Of a stretch of DNA of 49,542 nt, positions 16,380 through 24,415 are shown in pieces. The notes under the pieces were generated by a model. The model saw only the letters and a program-made list of their open reading frames with translations, was not told the DNA's origin and made no database searches. Both the position numbers and the translations under genes were made by a program. Positions within the stretch are counted from its first letter, which is position 1, and every line of letters starts with the position of its first letter. Location of the stretch: positions 1 to 49,542 of the forward strand of contig JAXGTD010000016.1 in assembly GCA_040775095.1 (NCBI GenBank), written 5' to 3'. Source of the DNA: JAXGTD01 sp040775095. GTDB lineage: Bacteria > Pseudomonadota > Gammaproteobacteria > Chromatiales > Chromatiaceae.

Positions 16380-17242
16380 GGTAGCTCCCGGTGACGGACC
16401 AGCACGCGGTGGCCGGTATCGACAAGATGCCTTTTCAACGCCTCGACCATATAGACCGAGCGATGCTGCCCGCCGGTACAGCCGATGGCAATGGTCAGGT
16501 AGCTGCGCCCGTCGGTCTCGAATCGGGGTATCCAGCGATCGAAGAACCGGATGATGTCACCACGCATCTCCGCCACCTCTGGGGCGGCCTCGAGGAACTG
16601 GGCCACGTCGGTGTCGAGGCCGGTCAGGGAACGCAGCTTGGGTTGCCAGTGCGGGTTGGGGAGACAGCGCACATCGAACACGAAATCGACCCCTTGGGGA
16701 AGGCCCTTCTTGAACCCGAATGACTGCAGCAATACCGATGCCTGCGCCGCGGTACGCCCGCCGATGCGTTCGCGTACCAGGTCGCGCAGCTCGTGAACGT
16801 TGGTATGGGTGGTGTCGATGCAAGAATCGGCGACCTGTTGCAACGCTTCGAGGAGCTCCCGCTCGAGTGCGATGGCCTCGGCCAGGGACCGATCGGTGCG
16901 CGTTAGCGGATGTTTACGCCGGGTCTCGCTGAAGCGCTTGATCAGCGTCTCCGTGCCTGCATCGAGGAACAGCACGCGGCAGTCGATGTCCCGCCCTTTG
17001 AGATCCTGGATTACCTCCGGCAGGTCGCGTAGCTGTTCGGGCTGGTTGCGCACGTCGATACCCACCGCGGTGCCTGCGAAGTCACTGGGCCGGTCGACGC
17101 GGGTGCGCAGCAGGCCCAGGGCGAGCTCGCTGAGCAGGAACAGCGGTAGATTGTCGATGCACGAATAGCCGATATCCTCCAGCGTGTGCAACGCCACGCT
17201 CTTGCCGGCCCCGGACAGGCCGCTGACGATGATGAGATCCAT
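16376..17242 (-). CDS. rapZ: RNase adapter / nucleotide-binding protein RapZ
   Basis: RapZ in enteric bacteria binds small RNAs and guides RNase E to control glucosamine-6-phosphate synthase. It has 288 residues, the usual length. A Walker A motif GLSGAGKS lies at about 8-15, followed by LHTLEDIGYSCIDNLP, the Walker B-like region and DVRCLPNPHW. The C-terminal GCTGGQHRSVYMVE is the conserved RapZ signature. The chosen ATG (MDLIIVSG) has a GGAGA ribosome-binding site; an ATG 20 codons upstream adds unconserved sequence. It sits between hprK and the EIIA gene, as in many proteobacterial rpoN clusters. Confidence 0.96.
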   Translation of the reverse strand: MDLIIVSGLSGAGKSVALHTLEDIGYSCIDNLPLFLLSELALGLLRTRVDRPSDFAGTAVGIDVRNQPEQLRDLPEVIQDLKGRDIDCRVLFLDAGTETLIKRFSETRRKHPLTRTDRSLAEAIALERELLEALQQVADSCIDTTHTNVHELRDLVRERIGGRTAAQASVLLQSFGFKKGLPQGVDFVFDVRCLPNPHWQPKLRSLTGLDTDVAQFLEAAPEVAEMRGDIIRFFDRWIPRFETDGRSYLTIAIGCTGGQHRSVYMVEALKRHLVDTGHRVLVRHRELP

Positions 17243-17310
17243 CGGGGCGTCTCCCCGTGCAGCGCCCTGATCGTCCGGGGGCGATTTCGGTAAGCGTGCC
17301 ATCGGTGGTC

Positions 17311-18279
17311 TCAGAGCGAACCCGCGGCCAGCGTCTGGCCGTTGTCTTCGACGGCGCGCGCTTGACGGTCGACCAGGTCGTCGCCGGCATCATAGCCGCG
17401 GATGCGCAGAATTTGGTTGCGCACGGCCGTCTCCAGCAGCACCGCGAGGTTGCGCCCCGGGGCGACGGGCAGCGTGATTTCGGGCACCGCAACCCCGAGG
17501 ATCGTCTGCGCCGAGAGACTGCCGCGGAGCCGATCGATCTGGGCGAGCTCGTCGTGGGGGAAAGAGCGCATCGTCACGATCAGGTTCAGGGTTGCGTGCT
17601 GGCGTACGGCGCTCTCGCCAAACATTGCGCGAACATTCAGTACGCCGAGGCCCCGAACCTCGAGAAAGTCGCGCAGCAGGGCCGGGCAGCTCCCCTCCAG
17701 GGTCTCGGGTGCGACGCGGGCGAATTCCGGGGCATCGTCGGCAATCAGGCGATGCCCCCGGGCGACCAACTCCAACGCCAGCTCGCTCTTGCCGATGCCA
17801 GGGTCACCGACCAGCAGCACGCCCATTCCCAGCACCTCGATGAAGACGCCGTGCACGACGATGCGCTCGGCCAAGGCGTTGGTGAGAAAATATTGCAGCC
17901 GATCGACGATCTCCACGTCACTCGCCGACGCGCTGAGCAGCGGCGTTGGGTAGCGTTTGGCCCAGTCGAAGAAGACCGGGTCTGGCTGAATGTCGTCGGC
18001 GAAGATGATCGCCGCGGGGGCGCCGGCGAACAGGCGCCGCACGGTCTCGTCGAAGGCGGGTTTGCTCAGGTCGGCAAGGTGCTCCATCTCTGCATGTCCG
18101 AGAACCTGCAGGCGGTTGGGGTGGATGCAGTTGAGTGAGCCAACCAGGCTCTGCGCGGAGTGGCTCGTCTTTTCGTCGACCAGGGAGCAGTCCTCCTCCG
18201 GTGGCGGTGTCAGCCAGCGCAGCCGCAGACGGGGGCCGATGTGCTCGATCAGTCCCTGCAGCGAACGCACCGGCTTCAT
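17311..18279 (-). CDS. hprK: HPr kinase/phosphorylase
   Basis: Bifunctional enzyme that phosphorylates and dephosphorylates HPr on serine 46. It has 322 residues, normal. The N-terminal domain is followed by VVHGVFIEVLG, the Walker A motif GDPGIGKSELALEL (about 158-171) and the HPrK signature LEVRGLGVLNV, with RNQILRIRGYD near the C-terminus. The start ATG overlaps the ptsN stop (ATGA). In Gram-negative bacteria HprK normally accompanies a PTS that controls regulation instead of sugar uptake, consistent with the neighbours. Confidence 0.96.
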   Translation of the reverse strand: MKPVRSLQGLIEHIGPRLRLRWLTPPPEEDCSLVDEKTSHSAQSLVGSLNCIHPNRLQVLGHAEMEHLADLSKPAFDETVRRLFAGAPAAIIFADDIQPDPVFFDWAKRYPTPLLSASASDVEIVDRLQYFLTNALAERIVVHGVFIEVLGMGVLLVGDPGIGKSELALELVARGHRLIADDAPEFARVAPETLEGSCPALLRDFLEVRGLGVLNVRAMFGESAVRQHATLNLIVTMRSFPHDELAQIDRLRGSLSAQTILGVAVPEITLPVAPGRNLAVLLETAVRNQILRIRGYDAGDDLVDRQARAVEDNGQTLAAGSL

Positions 18280-18746
18280 GACGGCTCGGTCGATCCTCGT
18301 TCGGCGACCAGCGCGTCGAAGAGCTCATGCGCGTTCTCGCTCTTGCGAAGTCGCTTGCGTAACGCCGCGTCATTGAACATCTCGGCGAGGGTCGCCAGGA
18401 TCTGCAGATGGGTCTCGTCAGCGGATTCAGGTACCAGCAGTGCGAAGGCCAAGTCGACGGGCTTGTCGTCGATGGCGTCGAAGTCGACCCCCGAGCGGGT
18501 ATGTACACAGGCCCCGATGGGGTGCTCGATCCCGCGGATACGTGCATGTGGGAGCGCGATGCCGTGGCCCAAGGCGGTACTGCCGAGACGTTCGCGTTCC
18601 AGAAGACGCTCGAAGATACTCTCGGTGGTCAGGTCGGTGCGCCCGGCGGCGAGCAGGGCCGCGAGCGTTTCGAGCATGCGCTTCTTGCTCGCGATCTCGC
18701 AGTGACTCTGCACGCGAGACTCGGTGAGCAGGTTTGACGGAAACAT
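18276..18746 (-). CDS. ptsN: Nitrogen-regulatory PTS EIIA (EIIA-Ntr)
   Basis: Phosphoacceptor of the nitrogen-type PTS. In other proteobacteria it controls potassium transport and sigma-54-dependent functions. It has 156 residues. The active histidine is H67 in LGHGIALPHARI, and the fold-typical VDLAFALLVPE follows. The chosen ATG (MFPSNLLTES) matches the usual N-terminus. It lies between hpf and hprK and overlaps hprK by four bases. Confidence 0.96.
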   Translation of the reverse strand: MFPSNLLTESRVQSHCEIASKKRMLETLAALLAAGRTDLTTESIFERLLERERLGSTALGHGIALPHARIRGIEHPIGACVHTRSGVDFDAIDDKPVDLAFALLVPESADETHLQILATLAEMFNDAALRKRLRKSENAHELFDALVAERGSTEPS

Positions 18747-18848
18747 CGGCAATGGCTCCCGATTCAAAATCAAAATGCCGGAGTCGGCAACGCCGGACCC
18801 CGGCAGTAGACGCCGGTTGCGCCAACAGTGCAACCGGCGGGCCGCGAT

Positions 18849-19202
18849 TTACGATTCGGTTTGGCCCTCATCAGTCTGTTCGGTTATCGCACCCGCGGTC
18901 TTGTTGCCGGCACCCCGGTGGCTCTGACGCTTCTCCTTGGACTTCAGGACCTGCCGATCGAGCTTGTCGATCAGGGCGTCGATGGCGGCATACATATCCT
19001 CGTGCACCGAGTCGGCAAAGACCTTGCCACCATTGATGTGCAGGGTTGCCTCCGCCTTCTGGCGCAGTTTCTCGACGCTGAGGATGACGTGGACGTTGAT
19101 GACATGATCGAAATGGCGTGTCAGGCGCTCGAACTTATTGTCGACATAGCCCTTCAATGCCTCGGTGATGTCGATGTGATGTCCCGTCAGGTTTACTTGC
19201 AT
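18849..19202 (-). CDS. hpf: Ribosome hibernation promoting factor (short HPF / sigma-54 modulation protein)
   Basis: Binds the 30S decoding region and silences ribosomes under starvation. It has 117 residues: a short-form HPF domain (MQVNLTGHHIDITEALKGYV, then HVILSVEKLRQKAEATLHI) and a charged C-terminal tail of about 25 residues that is longer than in Escherichia coli. It lies 26 bases after rpoN, the standard order. Confidence 0.95.
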   Translation of the reverse strand: MQVNLTGHHIDITEALKGYVDNKFERLTRHFDHVINVHVILSVEKLRQKAEATLHINGGKVFADSVHEDMYAAIDALIDKLDRQVLKSKEKRQSHRGAGNKTAGAITEQTDEGQTES

Positions 19203-19228
19203 GGTGTCACTCCTTCTGTTGCCAAGCG

Positions 19229-20683
19229 TCAGGTCAGGCGCTTGCGCTCGTTCGAGGGTGGGATACCCAGAGCCTCGCGGTACTTGGCGACGGTTCGCCG
19301 TGCCACATTGATGCCTTGATCGGAGAGGATGCCCGCAATCTTGTTGTCACTCAACGGTTTGTTGGGAAGTTCCGCGGCGACCAGCTTGCGGATGAACGCG
19401 CGTATGGCGGTGGACGAACACTCGCCCCCGGACGCCGTGTTGACGTGGCTGGAGAAGAAGTACTTGAACTCTAAGGTGCCGCGCGGCGTGTGCATATATT
19501 TCTGGGTGGTCACGCGGGAGATGGTCGACTCATGCAGCTCCAGGGCGTCGGCAATGTCGCGCAGTACCAGTGGTTTCATCGCCTCCGCGCCATGTTCGAA
19601 AAAGTCCTGCTGCAGCTCGACGAGCTTGCGCGCAACGCGCAGCACCGTGTCATTGCGGCTGGCCAGGCTCTTGATGAACCAACGCGCCTCCTGCAGGTGG
19701 GTCTTCAGGCAGGCGTTGTCAGCGGTTTGGTCGGCGCGACGGATGAGCTTCGCGTAGCCCGCGTTCACTCTCAGTCTAGGCGTAGATTCGGGATTTAGCT
19801 CGACCTGCCACCGGCCCTCCCGTTTGCGGACCAGCACGTCGGGGATCACGTACTCGGGACGGATGTCGGCGATCAGGGAACCCGGGCGTGGATGCAGAGA
19901 CCGGATCAGTGTCAGTGCCTGGCCAAGGCCGTCGTCCGCGAGGCGGGTGTGGCGCCGCAGGTCTTCGAGGTCGTTGCGTCCCAGGGCCGGAAAATGCGCG
20001 TCGCAGATCATGAGCGCGGCATCGCGATGCGGCTGCTCCGCCGAGAGTTGGCGCAGCTGCAGCAGCAGACACTCGCGCAGGTCGCGGGCACCGACCCCGA
20101 CCGGGTCGAACGACTGGACACGATGCAACACCGCCTCGACCTCATCCAGCTCGATGTCATCGTCGCCCAGGATCGACGGGACTTCACTGATATCCAGGTG
20201 CAGGTATCCGTTGGCATCAATGGCGTCGATCAGGGTTTCGGCGATGGCCAGGTCGCGATCGCCGAGACGGGCCAGGTTCAGCTGCCACATCAGGTGGTCG
20301 TGCAACGTCTGCGGGCGTGCCTGCTGAGCGAACAGGTCGAACTCGGGATTGTCGTCCGAGGCGTGGGAGGTCGGTGCGACATAGCTGTCGAAGGTGTCCG
20401 CCCACTGACTGTCGGTGGGGAGCTCGTCGGGCATGCTCGAGCTCTCGGGGTGCAGCTCGCTGTCGACCCGTGCCTCGTTCGCGTGTTGCGACGCGTCGCC
20501 GTTCTCAGCGTCGACGCCCGGTTCGACGTCCTCGACGTTCTCGAGCATCAGATTGGATTCCAGCGCGTCCTGGATCTCGCGCTGCAGGTCGAGTGTCGAG
20601 AGCTGCAGCAGCTTGATAGCCTGCTGAAGCTGTGGCGTCATGGTCAACTGCTGACCAAGGCGGAGCTGGATGGATTGCTTCAT
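19229..20683 (-). CDS. rpoN: RNA polymerase sigma-54 factor
   Basis: Alternative sigma factor for nitrogen, hydrogenase and other regulons that need enhancer-binding activators. It has 484 residues, the normal length. Region I is Gln/Leu-rich (LGQQLTMTPQLQQAIKLLQL), an acidic linker follows (about 60-115), then the core-binding domain and the DNA-binding domain with HESTISRVTTQKYMHTPRG. The RpoN box VARRTVAKYREALGI lies near the C-terminus. A TAGAAT-type -10 lies at 20732-20737 upstream on the minus strand, but no good -35 is visible. Confidence 0.97.
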   Translation of the reverse strand: MKQSIQLRLGQQLTMTPQLQQAIKLLQLSTLDLQREIQDALESNLMLENVEDVEPGVDAENGDASQHANEARVDSELHPESSSMPDELPTDSQWADTFDSYVAPTSHASDDNPEFDLFAQQARPQTLHDHLMWQLNLARLGDRDLAIAETLIDAIDANGYLHLDISEVPSILGDDDIELDEVEAVLHRVQSFDPVGVGARDLRECLLLQLRQLSAEQPHRDAALMICDAHFPALGRNDLEDLRRHTRLADDGLGQALTLIRSLHPRPGSLIADIRPEYVIPDVLVRKREGRWQVELNPESTPRLRVNAGYAKLIRRADQTADNACLKTHLQEARWFIKSLASRNDTVLRVARKLVELQQDFFEHGAEAMKPLVLRDIADALELHESTISRVTTQKYMHTPRGTLEFKYFFSSHVNTASGGECSSTAIRAFIRKLVAAELPNKPLSDNKIAGILSDQGINVARRTVAKYREALGIPPSNERKRLT

Positions 20684-20858
20684 CGAGACGGCTGACAGGG
20701 GGTGGTACGCATGTTGACTACCCGTGCGCGGATTCTAGCCGAAATTGGCTCGCCGCCAGGCCGGCAAATCGCCTGGTGCCGGGATCCAGTCGCCACCAGT
20801 TGGCCATGGGTGGTCTGTATCGGTTTGGACTCGCGCTCCAATGCCCTGCCTCCGACCC

Positions 20859-21584
20859 CTAGAGACGGAAGTGTTCGCCGAGATACACGGCCCGCACCTG
20901 CGCGTTCTGCAGGAGAGCCGATGGTGCGCCCTCGGCGATCACACGGCCCTCGCTGATGATGTAGGCGCGATCGCAAATATCGAGGGTTTCGCGGACGTTG
21001 TGATCGGTGATCAGCACGCCGATATCGCGTGCGCGCAGGTGGCCGACGATGGCCTTGATCTCGCCGACAGCGATTGGATCGACGCCCGCGAACGGCTCGT
21101 CGAGCAGCATCACCTTCGGCTCTACCGCGAGAGCGCGGGCGATCTCGAGGCGACGGCGTTCGCCCCCCGACAGGCTCAGGGCCAGCGATTCGGACACATG
21201 GCCGATGCCGAGCTCGTCGAGCAGCTCGTCACAGCGTTGGCGCTTCCCGTTCTGGGTGAGATCCCGGCGCGTCTCGAGTACCGCCATCAGGTTGTCGCGC
21301 GCCTTGAGCTTGCGAAACACCGACGGTTCCTGGGCCAGGTAACTCAGTCCGAGCCTGGCGCGGGCGTGCATCGGCTGCAGCGTGATATCCGCATCATCCA
21401 GGTGGATTGCGCCCGCGTCGGCGCTGATCAGCCCGACGATCATGTAGAAGCTGGTGGTCTTGCCGGCGCCGTTGGGCCCGAGCAGCCCGACGACCTCGCC
21501 CGCGTCGACGTCAAGGTTTACCCCGTCGACCACGCGTCGCCGGCGATAGCTCTTGGCAAGCCCATGTGCGCGCAGCGTTGTCAC
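20859..21584 (-). CDS. lptB: LPS transport ABC ATPase LptB
   Basis: ATPase of the LptB2FGC complex that extracts lipopolysaccharide from the inner membrane. It has 241 residues. Walker A GPNGAGKT is at about 36-43, the Q-loop in YLAQEPSVFRKL, the signature LSGGERRRLEIARAL and Walker B VMLLDEPFAGVDP. The switch histidine is in ITDHNVRETL. The start overlaps the lptA stop (ATGA). It precedes rpoN by 175 bases, the usual gammaproteobacterial order. Confidence 0.97.
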   Translation of the reverse strand: MTTLRAHGLAKSYRRRRVVDGVNLDVDAGEVVGLLGPNGAGKTTSFYMIVGLISADAGAIHLDDADITLQPMHARARLGLSYLAQEPSVFRKLKARDNLMAVLETRRDLTQNGKRQRCDELLDELGIGHVSESLALSLSGGERRRLEIARALAVEPKVMLLDEPFAGVDPIAVGEIKAIVGHLRARDIGVLITDHNVRETLDICDRAYIISEGRVIAEGAPSALLQNAQVRAVYLGEHFRL

Positions 21585-22108
21585 TGTGCGTCGGGCTGGA
21601 TGGTGATCTTCACGCGCTCGCGACCGCTGGCGCTGGTGCCAGCGGTGACGCGCTGGGTCAGTCGATTGTAGACGATACGGTCGCTGGCGAAGTGGTCTCC
21701 GCTCTGCATCAGCTCGGCCTTGTCGATCAGCGTGATCTCCTCGCGGTCGGTGTCGTATTCCATACGCTGTGCGTGGCCGGTGACCTCCTCGGGCTCATTG
21801 TCCAGCAACTGGCGATACCGCACGGGGTTGCCAACGGCGATGATCTTCTGTGGTTGCCGGTCGGGTTTGTGGTGAACAAGCACCTCGTCGGCCAGGATAC
21901 GGATGCTGCCTTGCTGGTAGTCCACGTGGCCGATATACAGGCTCAAGGCCTGCTTTTCATCGAGCTCGACCGCGTCGGCCTCGATATAGACCGGCTGCTC
22001 CTCGTCCTCCTTCAGCGCGGCCAGCGGCGGTGCCGCGAGTGCGCAAAGCAGTGCCAGCACGCCGGCCAGCGCGTGATGCCTTCGGGAAGGAGGGTGGATT
22101 TCGATCAT
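21581..22108 (-). CDS. lptA: Periplasmic LPS transport protein LptA
   Basis: Forms the periplasmic beta-jellyroll bridge that carries lipopolysaccharide to the outer membrane. It has 175 residues. A signal peptide (about 1-32) follows the ATG at 22108, chosen because it overlaps the lptC stop and gives a normal signal. The OstA-type domain includes PVYIEADAVELDEKQ, YIGHVDYQQGSIRILAD and EVTGHAQRMEYDTD. It is encoded between lptC and lptB with four-base overlaps on both sides. Confidence 0.94.
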   Translation of the reverse strand: MIEIHPPSRRHHALAGVLALLCALAAPPLAALKEDEEQPVYIEADAVELDEKQALSLYIGHVDYQQGSIRILADEVLVHHKPDRQPQKIIAVGNPVRYRQLLDNEPEEVTGHAQRMEYDTDREEITLIDKAELMQSGDHFASDRIVYNRLTQRVTAGTSASGRERVKITIQPDAQ

Positions 22109-23055
22109 GTCAGTGGCCGCCTCGGCGGTGAAAGCGCGGCTGCCGCGCTGATCAATAGACGGCCCGGTTGGCATCGTCCAGCCGTGCTGGGCGCGCGATC
22201 AGGCGCCTGTCGGCGATGCCCGTCCAGGCCCGGGGCGATGGTGGATACTGGGCGGGTCCGCCCACGCGGCGCGTCGGGCGCCACCCGTGGGTGATGGAGC
22301 GGGCGGCCGTTGTCCGTTGCCGCGGATTGCTTTGCAGCATGCGGCGGTGGCGCTGGTGGTGCCCCGTTCGCCGGCGATGGTGCGATCGCCCCTTGGTCCT
22401 TGTCTCGGGGAGGCGTGTCATCGTGGACGCCCCCGGGGCCGGGGTCGGATCCGGAGCTCGCCGCCCGGGTGCCGGTGAACTGGCCGCGGGCGCGACCGAA
22501 CAGCTTCGCGCGCAGCGCCTCGCCAAACCACGCCTGCATGCCGTCGATGGCGGTGATCCAGTCCGCCGCGCTCTCGATCTCGACGAAACGGTCGGTCTCC
22601 GCATACTCCTTGTCCGGGATGACCAGCATCTCACTGCTGCGCAGCTCGATTGCGGGTTGCTCGTCGAAACCGGCCCGATCGATCACAACCTGGCCCTGGA
22701 GCAGGACCTCGTCACCGTTTGCAGAGACCCAGCCCGTCTCGGCGCGGATGCGCCAGGGTGGTCCGTCGTCTTTGTAAAGGTCGAGTACGGGCCGCTCCAG
22801 CTCGCTGCTGCCATCATCGCGGTAGTGCCTCAGTTGCGGTGTCTGCATGCGGTGCGCGGGCCTGCCGGAGCTGTCCATATTCACCGCGCTGAGATCGTCG
22901 ATGATGTAGTCGGGACGGCGCTCGGTGCCGCGCGCGTTGGGCATCTCGTGTGCCGGCTCGCGCTCGAGCCACCAGGCCAGTGCCCCCGCAAACGCCAGCG
23001 CAAGTCCAAGTAGTATCTGCCGAGATGTCAGTGACATCCAGTGCGCTGTCGTCAT
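22105..23055 (-). CDS. lptC: LPS export protein LptC with long C-terminal tail
   Basis: Bitopic inner-membrane protein linking LptFG to LptA. The first about 194 residues are typical: a membrane anchor (about 12-30), PDYIIDDLSAVNMDSSGRP, YKDDGPPWRIRAETGWVS and the closing WFGEALRAKLFGRARG. About 120 further residues follow, rich in Pro, Ala, Gly and Arg with low complexity, giving 316 residues against about 190 in most family members. The tail is genuinely in frame, since its stop overlaps the lptA start (ATGA). A frameshift or a loss of the original stop could have created it. The first ATG is used because GGTGAG precedes it. Confidence 0.9.
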   Translation of the reverse strand: MTTAHWMSLTSRQILLGLALAFAGALAWWLEREPAHEMPNARGTERRPDYIIDDLSAVNMDSSGRPAHRMQTPQLRHYRDDGSSELERPVLDLYKDDGPPWRIRAETGWVSANGDEVLLQGQVVIDRAGFDEQPAIELRSSEMLVIPDKEYAETDRFVEIESAADWITAIDGMQAWFGEALRAKLFGRARGQFTGTRAASSGSDPGPGGVHDDTPPRDKDQGAIAPSPANGAPPAPPPHAAKQSAATDNGRPLHHPRVAPDAPRGRTRPVSTIAPGLDGHRRQAPDRAPSTAGRCQPGRLLISAAAALSPPRRPLT

Positions 23056-23070
23056 CTGCTCACCCGGGTC

Positions 23071-23628
23071 TCAGGCCAGATAGGCCGCGAGCATCCGGTC
23101 GAGCTTCCCCTGGGCCGCAAGGATCAGCTCGCACACGTCGCGCGCGGCGCCGCGCCCCCCGAGAGTGGGGGTCTGCCAATGCGCGTGCCGCTTGACCATC
23201 GGGTGGGCGTCGGCCACCGCAATGGCGAGCCCGGCGCGACACAGCACGGGCAGGTCGACCACATCGTCGCCGACAAAGGCGATCTGGGCATCCTCCAGCC
23301 TCAGCGTTTGCTTGAGTGCCTCGTAGGCGGGGAGCTTGTCGCGTTGGCCCTGATACAGGTGCTCCACGCCAAGGCTCTCCATGCGGATGCGCACGACCTC
23401 GGATTGTCGTCCGGTGATGATCCCCAGGACCACGCCACTGTCGCGCAGCATGACCATGCCGTGACCGTCGCGCGAGTTGAACGCCTTATATTCCTGCCCA
23501 TCGTCGCCCAGGTAGAGGCTGCCATCGGTGAGCACTCCGTCGACGTCGAAGATGACGGCACGGATCGATTCGGCGCGCTTCATCGGGTCGTGCATCGCGG
23601 TGCGGTCCTCGTGTTGGTGCTTGGGCAT
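23071..23628 (-). CDS. kdsC: 3-deoxy-D-manno-octulosonate 8-phosphate phosphatase KdsC
   Basis: HAD-family phosphatase releasing KDO for lipopolysaccharide core synthesis. It has 185 residues from the first ATG; a later ATG (MHDPMKRAES) would give about 173, closer to the norm. The HAD motif I nucleophile is in FDVDGVLTDG, motif II in ITGRQSEVV and motif IV in FVGDDVVDLPVL. It lies 15 bases upstream of lptC. The usual upstream neighbour kdsD is absent; a divergent unrelated gene stands in that place. Confidence 0.95.
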   Translation of the reverse strand: MPKHQHEDRTAMHDPMKRAESIRAVIFDVDGVLTDGSLYLGDDGQEYKAFNSRDGHGMVMLRDSGVVLGIITGRQSEVVRIRMESLGVEHLYQGQRDKLPAYEALKQTLRLEDAQIAFVGDDVVDLPVLCRAGLAIAVADAHPMVKRHAHWQTPTLGGRGAARDVCELILAAQGKLDRMLAAYLA

Positions 23629-23747
23629 CGATCGGGTTGTCCAGCTGCTATAATACCGACTCCATGGCCACCCGGCATTCCGGAATGCCCGAGGGTCCCG
23701 CTCTGCCCCTGCCGGGGGCGTCCCCGCGCTCTGGATCCCGCTCGACT

Positions 23748-24314
23748 ATGCCGTTTGATATCGTCGCCGGCCACTGGTCGGAGCTCGGGGATGATTTCTA
23801 CCCCGATGATCTCCCGGCGGCCTGGCGACTGACCTATTTTGCCAACGCCTTCCCCGCGGTTTTCGTCGACGCGAACCATTGGAGTGGGGTCGCAGAGGTG
23901 GATCTGAAACGCTGGCGCGACGAGGTTTGGGCGGGTTTCTTGTTCTACCTCGGATGGCCGGCAGGCGGGGCGCCCGGAAGCGATTGCCTCGGGCGGGCCC
24001 GGGCGGCCCTGGGCCCGGCCTTGGGCGGGTTGGTCGCTGATCGGGGCGCGACCGGGGTCCCGCGTGATCTGGCGCTCTTCCACTGGGTCGGCGTGCCGCG
24101 GTCGGCCTGCTCACCCGTACCGGCCGTCCCCGGGGTCGGCGTTGCGCTGCGCTTCCCATCGGCGTTGGCCGGTGATCTGCGAGGCGCACGGGCGTGGCTC
24201 GAACGCGTGCGCGTCTGCCACGGCGACGCCGCCACCCTTGTGGTTCCCGAGGTCCCATGGTCGGAGACCGGGCTTCGCCGCTTGCGCGATCTGGCCGCGT
24301 TGATGGGGGGCTGA
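23748..24314 (+). CDS. Uncharacterised protein, conserved-looking
   Basis: This protein has 188 residues from ATG 23748; an in-frame ATG at 23664 would add 28. I do not assign a function. The N-terminal part (DFYPDDLPAAWRLTYFAN, then FPAVFVDANHWSG) resembles a small uncharacterised family of gammaproteobacteria that starts with a YPDDLP-WRL-YYAN pattern. The rest is Ala/Leu/Gly-rich with conserved-looking Trp residues and no signal or membrane segment. A TATAAT lies upstream at 23649-23654 without a convincing -35. It is divergent from kdsC and precedes mlaF on the same strand. Confidence 0.6.
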   Translation: MPFDIVAGHWSELGDDFYPDDLPAAWRLTYFANAFPAVFVDANHWSGVAEVDLKRWRDEVWAGFLFYLGWPAGGAPGSDCLGRARAALGPALGGLVADRGATGVPRDLALFHWVGVPRSACSPVPAVPGVGVALRFPSALAGDLRGARAWLERVRVCHGDAATLVVPEVPWSETGLRRLRDLAALMGG

Positions 24315-24339
24315 TGGCCATGCGTCGCCGGCGCGGCGC

Positions 24340-24368
24340 TTGACGCACGCCGTCGGCACACAGACAAT
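24340..24368 (+). promoter_or_regulatory. Probable sigma-70 promoter of the mla operon
   Basis: TTGACG (24340-24345), a 17-base spacer and GACAAT (24363-24368) lie about 48 bases before the mlaF start codon. The -35 matches five of six consensus bases and the -10 four of six. Confidence 0.5.
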
Positions 24369-24415
24369 TGCCGGCCTCTTAAAGCATAAGCCCACCGTCT
24401 CCAGGGAGATGCCGC

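Noticed and set aside
23649..23654. TATAAT hexamer upstream of the unknown gene
   Set aside because: No -35 hexamer lies at 16-18 bases, so it was not listed as a promoter on its own.
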